Source: Ignavibacteria bacterium
Lineage (GTDB): Bacteria > Bacteroidota > Ignavibacteria > Tepidaquicellales > OLB5
NCBI GenBank assembly: GCA_020852705.1
Contig: JADZAP010000012.1
Span: 38,022 to 102,021 of the forward strand
Direction of reading: 5' to 3'
DNA length: 64,000 nucleotides
Shown: one piece after another, positions 27,253-36,324 of the stretch
How the letters are laid out: every line of letters starts with the position of its first letter
How positions within the stretch are numbered: the first letter of the stretch is position 1
Notes under the pieces: model-generated
Databases searched by the model: none
What the model was told of the DNA's origin: nothing
The model's input: only the letters and a program-made list of their open reading frames with translations
Made by a program: the position numbers and the translations under genes

Positions 27253-28137
27253 TTAAATTTTCTTGTTTAATTTGGGTTTTGGATTTTTTATAAGTGTGTG
27301 GTGCTGAAAAAGACTTTCAGGTTTTTGCAGATAATGCTTACTTAACTCTGAAGTGAGGTGAGTAAATACTTCCTCAATTGAATCAGCCATATAAAATAGT
27401 TTCAAATCTTCGTATTTAATTAAATGCTTATCAGCCAGCCCCTGAAAGTTTATAATATTATTCCAAAATTTTTTATCATAAATTACAATTGGCATTTTTT
27501 TTCTGATCTTTCCTGTCTGTACCAGTGTCAATAGTTCAAATAATTCATCCATTGTGCCAAAACCTCCCGGCATTATTACCAATGCTTTTGCAAGATATGC
27601 AAACCAAAATTTGCGCATAAAAAAGTAATGAAATTCAAAATTTAATGCTGGGGTAATATATGGATTTGGAAGCTGTTCAAACGGCAGGCTGATATTTAAT
27701 CCAATTGACTTTCCGCCTGCTTTTTTAGCACCCCTGTTTGATGCTTCCATTATTCCGGGTCCGCCACCTGAACAAACTACAAATCTGTGCCCGGGCTCAT
27801 GTTTTAATGACCAAGTAGTTAACATCTGTGAAAGTTTAACAGTATCTTCATAATATCTGGACATTTCTAAATCAATTTCAGCCATTTTTATACTCTTTGC
27901 AGAGCGTTTTTTTTGATTCACAGCCGATTTCAGATTTTTTAATGCAGTACTTTTAGGAAGCAGTCTGGCTGAACCGTAGAATACTATTGTATCACGAATA
28001 TTTTCTTTACGAAAGCGATATTGAGGTTCCATGTATTCTGCAGAGATACGCAATACTCTTGCTGCTGGTGAATTTAGGAATTTGTTATCATTATATGCTT
28101 TTAATGCTTTAGCTAATTTATTATTAGAATTTTTCAT
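27253..28137 (-). CDS. LOG-family (TIGR00730) nucleoside-monophosphate glycosylase-like protein
   Basis: 294 residues. The Rossmann-type LOG/lysine-decarboxylase-like fold is shown by GGGPGIMEASNRGAKKAGG (about 124-142) and PGGFGTMDELFELLTLVQTGK (about 196-216), the two phosphate-binding/catalytic motifs. Family members release cytokinin-like bases or ribose 5-phosphate from nucleotides. The N-terminal 50 residues and a basic C-terminal tail are extra relative to the short LOG proteins, as in the longer TIGR00730 group. It is adjacent to an SDR gene (three-base gap). Confidence 0.85.
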   Translation of the reverse strand: MKNSNNKLAKALKAYNDNKFLNSPAARVLRISAEYMEPQYRFRKENIRDTIVFYGSARLLPKSTALKNLKSAVNQKKRSAKSIKMAEIDLEMSRYYEDTVKLSQMLTTWSLKHEPGHRFVVCSGGGPGIMEASNRGAKKAGGKSIGLNISLPFEQLPNPYITPALNFEFHYFFMRKFWFAYLAKALVIMPGGFGTMDELFELLTLVQTGKIRKKMPIVIYDKKFWNNIINFQGLADKHLIKYEDLKLFYMADSIEEVFTHLTSELSKHYLQKPESLFQHHTLIKNPKPKLNKKI

Positions 28138-28140
28138 TAT

Positions 28141-28869
28141 TTAATTGTTAAGTAGTCTTCCGCCTTCAACCGGTATTACATGTCCTGTTAGATAACTGCA
28201 CTCTAAAATAAACTCAACAGCTGAAATAATATCTGAAGGTGAACCGTATTTTTTTAAAGGTATTTTATTAACATCAGTTTTTGATGGTGTACCTTTTTCT
28301 TCGCCTTCAATAATTATTGTTCCCGGTGATATTGCATTTACTCTTATTTTTGGCGCTAGTTTTTTTGCAAGCAGATATGTTAATTTGATAAGTCCGGTTT
28401 TTGATGTACTATACGGAAAATATCCGGTCCAATTCTGCATACCGCCTAAAGATGTCATGTTTATAATAACTGGTGATTGTGACTTGTTAAGATATTTTAC
28501 TGCTGATTGTGTTACAAACAAAGGTGCTGTTAAATTAACTGAAATTGTATCATTAAACAGCTTTTCAGTAATTTTTGCAAATTCTACTTTTTTAATTACA
28601 CCGGAATTATTAACAAGTACATCAATCTTTTTAAATTCGCTGCCTATTTTAGTAATAGTTTTTTTAATTGATGATACATTCTTAAGATCACATTTATAAA
28701 GTTTGTAACGTATATCAAAAGCATTCAACAGTTCTTTGGTGCGTTTTACTTCAGCAGCACTGCTTGAATTATATATTAATGCGAGATCATAACCTTTTGA
28801 AGCCAAATATAGTGCAATTTGCCTGCCAAGACGTCTTACACCACCTGTTATGAGTGCAGATTTATTCAT
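28141..28869 (-). CDS. short-chain dehydrogenase/reductase, pteridine-reductase-like
   Basis: 242 residues of classical SDR. The nucleotide site is TGGVRRLGR (8-16), whose arginine pair favours NADPH, then NNSG at 87-90 and catalytic Ser140, Tyr153 and Lys157 (YSTSK). The arginine-rich glycine loop and the ISPGTI segment are reminiscent of FolM/PTR1 dihydropteridine or dihydrofolate reductases. This is a resemblance, not proof, and another substrate is possible. It lies three bases upstream of the LOG-family gene. Confidence 0.8.
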   Translation of the reverse strand: MNKSALITGGVRRLGRQIALYLASKGYDLALIYNSSSAAEVKRTKELLNAFDIRYKLYKCDLKNVSSIKKTITKIGSEFKKIDVLVNNSGVIKKVEFAKITEKLFNDTISVNLTAPLFVTQSAVKYLNKSQSPVIINMTSLGGMQNWTGYFPYSTSKTGLIKLTYLLAKKLAPKIRVNAISPGTIIIEGEEKGTPSKTDVNKIPLKKYGSPSDIISAVEFILECSYLTGHVIPVEGGRLLNN

Positions 28870-28950
28870 ACTTAGAATTTTGTAAATGGTGATTTATAAT
28901 TTAAATTAAAATAAACTCTTTGCTATTTGCTACCTGATAATATGATGTTG

Positions 28951-29024
28951 TACCCTCGACAGGAGTCGAACCTGTGGCCTGCGGTTTAGGAAACCGACGC
29001 TCTATCCTACTGAGCTACGAGGGC
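28951..29024 (-). tRNA. tRNA-Arg (anticodon CCU)
   Basis: 74-base cloverleaf on the minus strand. The acceptor stem GCCCTCG pairs with CGAGGGT (G-T at position 1-72), discriminator A. The D-arm has AGCTCAG...GAGC, the anticodon arm has loop TTCCTAA giving anticodon CCT, and the T-arm is CAGGTTCGACTCCTG. CCA is not encoded. It reads AGG codons. Confidence 0.96.
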
Positions 29025-29338
29025 TAAATATTCCGATTATCACAACTACAATATGATTTAAAGCAGGATAAACCTTAAAAAAGTGCAATAATTCACAAAT
29101 ATACAAATTAATGATAAGAGATAAAACTGATTAAATGGCTTTAGTGAGCATAAGAAGTCTGAAGTTTAAAATTAATGGATTTTTTTTATCCAAACTTTAT
29201 AAGAAATCACTTTAGGGCTTTAAATCCCCTTTCCAAAGCAATGAGGAGTTCTAATTTTATGTTTGTTCACAATTGACAACTTGAAAGTAAAATTTAAATT
29301 ATGAGAGAAACCTAAAATTAGTTAAACATCCCGTAAAA
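29025..29338. other. intergenic stretch without a recognisable gene
   Basis: 314 A/T-rich bases between the tRNA-Arg gene and a membrane-protein gene. I see no credible ORF, tRNA or attachment-site duplication of the tRNA 3' end here. It presumably holds the tRNA promoter (which reads from this side) and the downstream end of the membrane-protein transcript. Confidence 0.5.
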
Positions 29339-29851
29339 TTACTTTTTTTGATAATCGTATTTGTGTGATAAATACAATAAAACCAAACCAAATACAGGTA
29401 ACAGAATGTCTGTCCAAAGCATAATTCCGGCATTTCCGGGTGCAAAATTACCTTTAGCAATAATTTCATAAATGTGTCCACCGGCAGCTCCCCACAAAAA
29501 AGCAGCAGTACTTATAATCAGTGCCATTCTCATCCCAAAGTTTTTTTTAACAGCTAATAAACCAACAATTCCAAAACCTAAACTGGCATAACCAACTTCC
29601 ATTTGAAACGGACTATCTGCCCAGCCAATAAATTGAGCAGCAGTTTCATGAAATACCGTGTGCATAACTGCATTATAAACCCAGGAAATACCATGTGCCC
29701 AAAAACAAAAATATTTGAAAAATTTTTCAACAATAAATGCTTTTGAAGATTTATCTTTATTTCTAAAAATTGCGATAAAAGAAAAAATTAATCCAATAGC
29801 AAAAAATGTGAGTGTAAAATTGCTCAATAAGTATTGTATAATATTTTTCAT
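29339..29851 (-). CDS. polytopic membrane protein of unknown function (DUF6790-like)
   Basis: 170 residues with five hydrophobic segments (about 10-29, 48-66, 82-101, 107-126, 143-162). The stretch IGWADSPFQMEVGYASLGFGIVGL between the second and third segments resembles DUF6790-type membrane proteins. That match is from memory and tentative. There is no signal peptide, the base use is like its neighbours, and the gene is isolated by about 200 bases on one side and 314 on the other. Function unknown. Confidence 0.65.
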   Translation of the reverse strand: MKNIIQYLLSNFTLTFFAIGLIFSFIAIFRNKDKSSKAFIVEKFFKYFCFWAHGISWVYNAVMHTVFHETAAQFIGWADSPFQMEVGYASLGFGIVGLLAVKKNFGMRMALIISTAAFLWGAAGGHIYEIIAKGNFAPGNAGIMLWTDILLPVFGLVLLYLSHKYDYQKK

Positions 29852-30051
29852 AACACATTATTAATTAAATTTAATAAATTAACCGTATTTAGATAACCAA
29901 ATTATTGATTTAGTACATATTTAAACAAATTAAAATATTAAAACTTTCGGGTTCACATTAATTAGGGTTTCGATGAACAAGTTAGCATATTTTCACATCA
30001 ACTGACTGATTAGTACATAGTGCTGCAATACAATATTTGTTTATTCAAACC

Positions 30052-30366
30052 TTAATAACTAAACTCATCATCTTTGGGATTTTTGGCTTTTTCTAAAGCT
30101 TCCAGAAACATTATGACTCGATGATTTAAGCTATCCAACAGCTCTATAACTATCCCAAAGCTTAAATACAGCATACCTGAAACAATTGAGGAAAGTATTA
30201 TTGCACCTCCTGCAACAATTTTAATAAGATATATCTGCTCATTATACGGATTAGGGACACCCTTAAAACTGGCATATAATGTTAAAGCATCAGAAATAAC
30301 ATATATACCTGCAATTATTCCGATAAAAATTGTTACAAATCCTAAAATTTTAAGTAGTGTTTGCAT
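30052..30366 (-). CDS. small two-helix membrane protein of unknown function
   Basis: 104 residues. Two membrane segments are seen, about 5-33 and 48-76, separated by a short loop with YNEQIYLIK. An amphipathic cytoplasmic helix (SLNHRVIMFLEALEKAKNP) and an acidic end follow. Not recognised. The arrangement could be a small membrane anchor or regulator, but nothing indicates a role. It lies between two A/T-rich gaps, 83 bases downstream of the hbd-type dehydrogenase. Confidence 0.6.
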   Translation of the reverse strand: MQTLLKILGFVTIFIGIIAGIYVISDALTLYASFKGVPNPYNEQIYLIKIVAGGAIILSSIVSGMLYLSFGIVIELLDSLNHRVIMFLEALEKAKNPKDDEFSY

Positions 30367-30449
30367 TATTTAAGTATTTTCATTTAACAAAGATAATAAT
30401 AAAATAAAACAATATTAACACTTTTAAATTTAGTAAGAAATTTGATTGT

Positions 30450-31301
30450 TTAATACTTATAAAATCCCTGCCGCGTTTTTCTGCCAAGTAGCCCTGATTC
30501 AACCATTTTCTGCTGCAACGGACTTGGCTTGTATTTTGGATCATAAAAAAATGCTTCGTAAACTGATTTAGTTACAGAAAGATTTACATCAATTCCAATC
30601 AGATCCATTAATTCAAACGGACCCATTGCAAATCCGCCTTCTTCTTTCATTAAATTATCTATGATTGCCGGTTCCATTGATTCCTCACTAAGGATTTTCA
30701 ATGATTCACCATAAAATGCTCTCGCTACCCTGTTAACTATAAATGCAGGTGTATCTTTACAAATTACCGGCACCTTTCCCATTTTTTTACAGGTATCTAT
30801 AATTGAATTAATTGTATCATCTGATGTAAACTCGCCTTTTATTACTTCAACAAGCTTCATAATATTTGCAGGATTAAAAAAATGCATCCCTGCAACCCTT
30901 CCGGGGTTATTTTTAACTGCAGTTGAAATTGTGGTAATAGAAAAAGAAGAAGTATTTGTTGCAAGAATTGTCTCGGGTTTTGTGATTTCGTCCAGTTTTG
31001 AATATAATTCCTTTTTAAGTTTTATATCCTCAATTGCAGCTTCAATTACCAAATCACAATTTGAAAGTCCTGTAAGCTGTGGTGTATTTTTTAAATTAGC
31101 TTCTGCCGATAATCTTTTTGCTGAATCAATTTTACCTTTACCTTCCAGCTTAGTCCATCCTTTTTTGATTTCAGTAATAGCATTTTTCACTGTATCCGGG
31201 CTAATATCATAAAGAATGGTATTAAATCCGTTTAATGATGAGGCAGCAGCTATACCACTGCCCATTGTTCCGGCTCCAATTATGCCAATTATTTTAATCA
31301 T
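30450..31301 (-). CDS. hbd: 3-hydroxybutyryl-CoA (3-hydroxyacyl-CoA) dehydrogenase
   Basis: 283 residues, the size of monofunctional Hbd/PaaH enzymes. The NAD site is GIIGAGTMGSGIAAA (6-20). The catalytic region GMHFFNPANIMKLVEVI holds the active His, and the C-terminal domain has GFAMGPFELMDLIGIDVN. It oxidises 3-hydroxyacyl-CoA in beta-oxidation or runs in reverse in butyrate-type pathways. No thiolase or enoyl-CoA hydratase is adjacent. The etfAB pair and the activase system are elsewhere in the window. Confidence 0.93.
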   Translation of the reverse strand: MIKIIGIIGAGTMGSGIAAASSLNGFNTILYDISPDTVKNAITEIKKGWTKLEGKGKIDSAKRLSAEANLKNTPQLTGLSNCDLVIEAAIEDIKLKKELYSKLDEITKPETILATNTSSFSITTISTAVKNNPGRVAGMHFFNPANIMKLVEVIKGEFTSDDTINSIIDTCKKMGKVPVICKDTPAFIVNRVARAFYGESLKILSEESMEPAIIDNLMKEEGGFAMGPFELMDLIGIDVNLSVTKSVYEAFFYDPKYKPSPLQQKMVESGLLGRKTRQGFYKY

Positions 31302-31325
31302 AAAATTTATTATTCAATATTTCTT

Positions 31326-32330
31326 TTACTTTAGCTCAATTTCTTTGCCTGTTTTAGCTGACTCATATATAGCATCAATAATTTTCATTCTATCCAATGA
31401 TTCAGCGCCTTCTGAAAGTGAAGGTTTGCCCGTTCTAACTGAATTGATAAAATTATTAAGTTCATATTCGTAAGAACGCTTAAACACATTTGCAGGTTTT
31501 TCGATTTTAACCGGAGTAACATTTACAAGTGTATCATGCATATTTTTATAAATTCTTAAAGGATTTATACTTGATGAACCCTCTTTACCGTACACATTAC
31601 AGTAAAACATATCGTTTGAGCGGTGCAAAGACCAGCTAGTTTCAATTGAAATAGTTGCTCCGTTAAAGAATCTAAGAAATACAAACGATGAGTCTTCAAC
31701 ATCTTTGAATGTATGATTGTAATTTACAGCTGAAACTGATTTTATTTTTGGAAATTTCATCATCCAAAGAGCAATATCCAGAACTACTATGCCAAGATCC
31801 ATAAATACGCCGCCGCCTGACTCAGTTTTATTCACCGACCATTTTTCAGAAGTGCTCTTTTTCTTTAAATAACCGGTTTTGATATAAAATATTTCACCAA
31901 GTTCTCCTGTTGAAACAAAGCTTTCCTGCATCATTATTTCGGGCAAAAAACGATTATTCATACCAACCATCAAAAGTTTTTTTGCCTTTTTGGCTGCTGA
32001 AACAGTTTCAAATGCTTCGTTGTAATTTCTTGCAAGGGGTTTTTCAACCAAAATGTTTAGTCCTTTTTTAAATCCTTTTAGTGCCTGTTCTTTATGCTGT
32101 GATGTTGGCGTTGTTACAATCATGCAGTCTGCTTCAACATTATCAAGCATTTCATCTATATTGTAGTATGCATGTTTTACATTATATTTAGCTGCAATAG
32201 TTTTGGTTTTAGAGCGGTCAATATCGCAAATTCCTGCTATTTCAACATTATCAATTTTATTAAGAATAGGTAAATGCACTACTTGAGCTATTCCGCCTAA
32301 ACCTGTTATTAATAATCTTATCTTTTCCAT
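31326..32330 (-). CDS. Gfo/Idh/MocA family oxidoreductase
   Basis: 334 residues. The N-terminal Rossmann domain starts LLITGLGGIAQVVHLPIL (6-23) and includes VTTPTSQHKEQALKGFKKGLNILVEKPLARN, with the EKP motif near residue 97. The C-terminal alpha/beta domain has the GGGVFMDLGIVVLDIALWM segment, with D in place of the usual GVH/HLD pattern. Members oxidise or reduce sugars, often nucleotide sugars for envelope polymers. The substrate is unknown. It lies 24 bases upstream of the hbd gene. Confidence 0.85.
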   Translation of the reverse strand: MEKIRLLITGLGGIAQVVHLPILNKIDNVEIAGICDIDRSKTKTIAAKYNVKHAYYNIDEMLDNVEADCMIVTTPTSQHKEQALKGFKKGLNILVEKPLARNYNEAFETVSAAKKAKKLLMVGMNNRFLPEIMMQESFVSTGELGEIFYIKTGYLKKKSTSEKWSVNKTESGGGVFMDLGIVVLDIALWMMKFPKIKSVSAVNYNHTFKDVEDSSFVFLRFFNGATISIETSWSLHRSNDMFYCNVYGKEGSSSINPLRIYKNMHDTLVNVTPVKIEKPANVFKRSYEYELNNFINSVRTGKPSLSEGAESLDRMKIIDAIYESAKTGKEIELK

Positions 32331-32392
32331 TTTATTTGAAGAATTTTATTTTCAATGAAATTTAAAAAATATAGAAAGTGTATGTATAAAAA

Positions 32393-32489
32393 AAGTCAAG
32401 TTACCCGGATCACACAATCATTTACTTACCGTTGCTTTCTTTCGAACCTGGCGGGGTTGGGTAAAAAACTGTTGCCCGGGACTTGACTT
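32393..32489 (-). ncRNA. ffs: signal recognition particle RNA, small bacterial type
   Basis: About 97 bases form one long hairpin. The end stem AAGTCAAGT (32481-32489 on the minus strand) pairs with ACTTGACTT (32393-32401), continuing through CCCGGG/CCCGGA. The apical part contains the SRP domain IV core GCCAGGTTCGAAAGAAAGCAACGG with the GNRA-like tetraloop and the asymmetric A-rich bulge that binds Ffh. A run of T follows the 3' end on the minus strand (plus-strand A run at 32388-32394), giving the terminator. It sits between the lptF/G-type gene and the oxidoreductase gene. Confidence 0.9.
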
Positions 32490-32496
32490 AAAATCT

Positions 32497-33849
32497 TTAA
32501 ACCATTTTAGGTGAAGCTTTTTTAATTTTAAACAATCTGTTTATATTTAAGCTATCCCTGAAAACCAAATACATACCAACAATACCTAAAATTATATTGG
32601 CTATCCACATACTTAAAAAAGGACTTAAGAACTCTCTATCAGCAAGTTTTTCTCCCCCAATTAAGCATGCCCAATATAGCAAGAAAAATCCTAAACTCAT
32701 ACCGGAAGCTACTCCAAATCCACCTTTACGCGTTATCATTCCAAGCGGTGCCCCAATTAAAACAAATACAACACAAGCAAAGGGTATTGAATACTTTTTA
32801 TAAATTTCCACCAGATACATGTTAGCTTGTTTATCATTTGCTTTTAATACCTGAGTTTGATTTAAGTATTTTTGTTTAAACCCTTTATATCTGTTTATTA
32901 ATGATTTTACTTTCAGCTTGTTTATTGCAATTTCAGAGCTATCAAGATTTGCAGTATCATACTTAATCTCTGAGAATTCTTTTACCAAAGCCTGCATTTG
33001 TAAAATTGTATTATCCCAATCTTTAAAGTAGCCGGTCTTAATATTATTAACAATGCTCCTCATTGAATCTGCACTTAACTCTCTATCCCCTCTTGAAAAA
33101 GCATTTTCATCTGAACTAGTAAAACCAAAACCGGATGCATTAATTGTAACAATATGTTTTTCAAACTTTATTTTCCGGTAAGAACCATTTGGATTTTTCT
33201 TTTCTATCTGGTGAATTTCACCATTAAAAAGATCTAAAATGATCTTAGAATAATCCTTGGAAAAATTAATTTGTCCGCTATCTGCAGTCAGAGTATTTGA
33301 ATAAACAGGATTTGAATTATCAATAATAAATACACCTTCAAGCTTGTTAGAATTTTCATGAGTTTTTCGCACCAGCAAATTATAACCGCTAATATCATCT
33401 GTAAATCTGCCTGCTTCTATAACAAATGTAGGTTTTGTACGCTGAATATCTGTCATAAGAATCTTTGTTCGGTGATTTGCCTCTGGCAGAACTTTGTTAT
33501 TAAAAAGAATAAGTCCGTAGCATAAAACACCTGAAAATATCAAAACGGGCAGAACAAGTCTGAATGTACTAATGCCTGAAGAACGCATTATTACTGTTTC
33601 GTTGGTTGATGACAAAGAACCGAAAGCCATTAGCGCAGCAATTAAAACAGCCATTGGTCCTGCTAAAGTGACCATCCACGCTAAATTAAGAGTAATAAGC
33701 TGTGTAATTATCCACCAGCTTAACCCTTTTCCTACCAGATTATCAATATATTTATAGATAAACTGGAACGTAAAAACAAAAATAACAATAAAAAAAGAAA
33801 TTATAAATGGAGCAAAATGTGCCTTTAGTATATAGCGATATATCAGCAT
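32497..33849 (-). CDS. LptF/LptG family LPS-export permease
   Basis: 450 residues. The YjgP/YjgQ (LptF/LptG) family forms the membrane part of the ABC machine that pulls lipopolysaccharide from the inner membrane. Three membrane segments are N-terminal (about 14-38, 55-80 and 96-115), including a PMAVLIAALMAFGSLSSTNE coupling region. A large periplasmic jelly-roll domain follows (about 120-330), then three C-terminal membrane helices (about 345-430). Length is above the usual 360 because of an extra segment in the periplasmic part. LptF and LptG cannot be told apart here. Confidence 0.88.
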   Translation of the reverse strand: MLIYRYILKAHFAPFIISFFIVIFVFTFQFIYKYIDNLVGKGLSWWIITQLITLNLAWMVTLAGPMAVLIAALMAFGSLSSTNETVIMRSSGISTFRLVLPVLIFSGVLCYGLILFNNKVLPEANHRTKILMTDIQRTKPTFVIEAGRFTDDISGYNLLVRKTHENSNKLEGVFIIDNSNPVYSNTLTADSGQINFSKDYSKIILDLFNGEIHQIEKKNPNGSYRKIKFEKHIVTINASGFGFTSSDENAFSRGDRELSADSMRSIVNNIKTGYFKDWDNTILQMQALVKEFSEIKYDTANLDSSEIAINKLKVKSLINRYKGFKQKYLNQTQVLKANDKQANMYLVEIYKKYSIPFACVVFVLIGAPLGMITRKGGFGVASGMSLGFFLLYWACLIGGEKLADREFLSPFLSMWIANIILGIVGMYLVFRDSLNINRLFKIKKASPKMV

Positions 33850-33922
33850 TTATCAGTTTTTATGAATGACATAAAATATACAGGTTTTTAAAAATCTTCA
33901 ATTATTCAGATCAAGTTGATAA

Positions 33923-35116
33923 TTACTTTAATACACCTAATTTTTTCCCAACAATTTCAAATGCATTTATTGCTTTATCAAGATGTTCTTTTTTGTGTGC
34001 TGCTGAAACCTGTACCCTAATCCTTGCCTGACCCTTTGGTACAACCGGGTAATAGAAACCAATAACATATATTCCTTCATCAAGCAGCATATTAGAAAAA
34101 TCCTGTGATAACTTTGCTTCATACAGCATAACAGGTGTAATTGGATGTGTACCTTCTTTGATATCAAATCCTAGTTTGCTCATTTTTTCTCTGAAATACT
34201 TAGTATTTGATTCCAGCTTATCACGTAATTCAGTTGTGGATGAAAGCAGATCAAATACAACAATTGATGCACCAACAATAGAAGGTGCAAGAGAGTTTGA
34301 AAAAAGATAAGGTCTAGACCTCTGGCGCAGCATTTCAATTATTTCTTTCCTTCCTGTTGTGTAGCCGCCCATTGCTCCGCCTAAAGCTTTTCCAAGTGTC
34401 CCGGTAATAATATCAATTTTACCTAATACTCCGCAATACTCAGTTGAGCCCCTGCCTGTTTTTCCCAAGAATCCTGCTGCATGACACTCATCAACCATAG
34501 TTAAACAATTATTTTCTTCTGCAATTTCAGAAATTTTATCAAGTTTGGCAATGTAACCATCCATGCTGAAAACACCATCAGTAACTATCAGAATACTTTT
34601 AGCTCCATTTTTCTGAGCTTCATTAATTTTATTCTTCAAATCATCCATATCACTGTTTTTATATCTGTAACGGGCTGCTTTGCAAAGTCTGATACCATCT
34701 ATAATGCTTGCATGATTAAGTTCATCTGAAATAATTGCATCAGTTTCGTTTAGGATTGGTTCAAATACTCCCCCATTAGCATCAAAGCAGGCAGCATAAA
34801 TAATGGAATCATCTGTGTGGTGAAATTCAGCTATTTTTTGTTCAAGTTTTTTGTGAATATCCTGTGTTCCGCAAATAAAGCGGACTGATGACATTCCGAA
34901 GCCATGAGAATCAAGTGTTTTTTTTGCTGCGTCAATTACTTTTGGATGCGAAGAAAGCCCAAGGTAATTATTAGCACAAAAATTAATGACTTCTTTTCCT
35001 GATTCAAGTTTTATTACAGCATCTTGAACAGAGGTAATTACACGTTCATTTTTATAGAGCCCTTCAACTTTCATGTTTTCAAGCTCATTGTTTAATTTTT
35101 CTAGTAAATTATGCAT
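33923..35116 (-). CDS. kbl: glycine C-acetyltransferase (2-amino-3-ketobutyrate CoA ligase)
   Basis: 397 residues, alpha-oxoamine synthase family. It cleaves 2-amino-3-ketobutyrate with CoA to glycine and acetyl-CoA in threonine breakdown. The N-terminal FCANNYLGLSSHPKVIDAAK (47-66) and GTQDIHKKLE fit Kbl best. The PLP lysine is K243 in TGTLGKALGG, with the cofactor Asp in MVDECHAAGF (207-216). Threonine dehydrogenase, its usual partner, is not adjacent. Serine palmitoyltransferase or KBL-like sphingolipid enzymes are alternatives but fit the N-terminus less well. Confidence 0.88.
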   Translation of the reverse strand: MHNLLEKLNNELENMKVEGLYKNERVITSVQDAVIKLESGKEVINFCANNYLGLSSHPKVIDAAKKTLDSHGFGMSSVRFICGTQDIHKKLEQKIAEFHHTDDSIIYAACFDANGGVFEPILNETDAIISDELNHASIIDGIRLCKAARYRYKNSDMDDLKNKINEAQKNGAKSILIVTDGVFSMDGYIAKLDKISEIAEENNCLTMVDECHAAGFLGKTGRGSTEYCGVLGKIDIITGTLGKALGGAMGGYTTGRKEIIEMLRQRSRPYLFSNSLAPSIVGASIVVFDLLSSTTELRDKLESNTKYFREKMSKLGFDIKEGTHPITPVMLYEAKLSQDFSNMLLDEGIYVIGFYYPVVPKGQARIRVQVSAAHKKEHLDKAINAFEIVGKKLGVLK

Positions 35117-35286
35117 ATCACTTAAATCAGTTATTTTATAAATTCTTCAAAGATAAAGATTTTAGATTTATTTGATTATCCCAAAAAATATGGTGAATAG
35201 TATTTATTTTTCTCATTAAAAATCAATTACATTGAAGAATTTGATAATAATATTTAAATTACTTTTATAATTTAAATTAAATTATT

Positions 35287-35709
35287 ATGGATTTAGCTAA
35301 AAATGAAATTACAGTTAACACAACAATTAATGCTGAAATTAAAAAAGTATGGAAATTATGGAATGAACCCGAACATATTGTAAAATGGAATTATGCTTCT
35401 GATGATTGGCATACGCCAAGTGCAACAAATGATTTGAGATCAGGAGGCAGGATAACTGCAAGAATGGAGGCAAAAGACGGAAGCGAAGGATTTGATTTTG
35501 AAGGCATATATGATGAAATTTTACCATATAAATTAATAAAATACACATTGGGAGATAGCAGAAAAGTAGCTGTTAAATTTAATTATTCAGAAAACAGGAC
35601 AATAATAACTGAAACTTTTGATGCTGAAGATCAAAATCCCCTGGAATTGCAGAAAAATGGATGGCAGGCAATTTTAAATAATTTCAAAAAATATGCAGAG
35701 TCAATTTAA
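35287..35709 (+). CDS. SRPBCC / AHSA1-like START-fold protein
   Basis: 140 residues. Activator-of-Hsp90-ATPase-1-like domain of the SRPBCC superfamily. The KVWKLWNEPEHIVKWNYASDDWHTPSATNDLRSGGR block (about 20-55) and ending LQKNGWQAILNNFKKYAE are the family pattern. These proteins form a hydrophobic cavity that binds small lipophilic ligands. The specific ligand and role are unknown. It is a monocistronic plus-strand gene bounded by the divergent kbl and a bidirectional terminator. Confidence 0.88.
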   Translation: MDLAKNEITVNTTINAEIKKVWKLWNEPEHIVKWNYASDDWHTPSATNDLRSGGRITARMEAKDGSEGFDFEGIYDEILPYKLIKYTLGDSRKVAVKFNYSENRTIITETFDAEDQNPLELQKNGWQAILNNFKKYAESI

Positions 35710-35729
35710 TTATTTTATAAGTAATAAAA

Positions 35730-35750
35730 AAAGCCGCGTAAAGCGGCTTT
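35730..35750. terminator. bidirectional terminator
   Basis: AAAGCCGC (35730-35737) pairs with GCGGCTTT (35743-35750) around GTAAA, with A-rich flanks upstream and T-rich downstream. It separates the convergent START-like and bactofilin genes. Confidence 0.85.
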
Positions 35751-35770
35751 AAATAAAATTTAAAAAAAAT

Positions 35771-36238
35771 TTATTTTGTCATTACAGTTTTAATTTTAAC
35801 ATTTCCTGTTGAGTTGTCCTCTTCCGGAATAAGTTCTGTAACGTTGCTGTTTTCAGTTTTCATTGAACATTTTCCATTAAAAGTACTGCCGCTTTCCGTT
35901 ATTAAACTTCCAACAATTATATCTCCGCTCAGCCATGCTCCTTTTTTAAGTTCAAGTCTTTGAGTTTCTATATTACCATCAACAGTTCCCATAATTACAA
36001 CTTCTGAAACCGATATACTGCCTGAAATTTTACCTGATGTACCAATTATAACCCCGCCATCACCAGTAAGATCTCCTTTAATATAGCCATCTATTCTTGT
36101 AGCTGTTGGGATAAAAAAACTTCCTTCTACTCTACAGCCTTCCCCTATTAATGATTTTATATCTTTTGCAGAAACTGATTTATTTGTAACCGGGTTGTTT
36201 AATTCAGGTTCTTTGTTTTTTAATTTAACTCCAAACAT
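35771..36238 (-). CDS. bactofilin (polymer-forming cytoskeletal protein)
   Basis: 155 residues. Central beta-helix repeats (about 30-120): GEGCRVEGSFFIPTATRIDGYIKGDLTGDGGVIIGTSGKISGSISVSEVVIMGTVDGNIE is a textbook bactofilin core of glycine-punctuated rungs, with disordered tails on both sides. Bactofilins polymerise into filaments that often position cell-wall enzymes. The M23 peptidase just upstream (86-base gap, same strand) is the usual partner. The strong ribosome site AAAGGAGGT precedes the ATG. No membrane anchor is visible. Confidence 0.93.
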   Translation of the reverse strand: MFGVKLKNKEPELNNPVTNKSVSAKDIKSLIGEGCRVEGSFFIPTATRIDGYIKGDLTGDGGVIIGTSGKISGSISVSEVVIMGTVDGNIETQRLELKKGAWLSGDIIVGSLITESGSTFNGKCSMKTENSNVTELIPEEDNSTGNVKIKTVMTK

Positions 36239-36324
36239 TAATTTACCTCCTTTTAACGAAAAATTTATTTATTAAATTATTATAATTAGTTTAACATCTT
36301 TATTATTCTGTTTACCTTAACTAC

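Noticed and set aside
28951..29338. Integration site at the tRNA-Arg gene
   Set aside because: No integrase, no repeated tRNA 3' end and no foreign genes lie next to it.
32393..32489. A TTCGAACC motif that suggested a tRNA T-arm on the plus strand
   Set aside because: No cloverleaf forms. The minus strand instead gives the SRP RNA hairpin with its conserved core.
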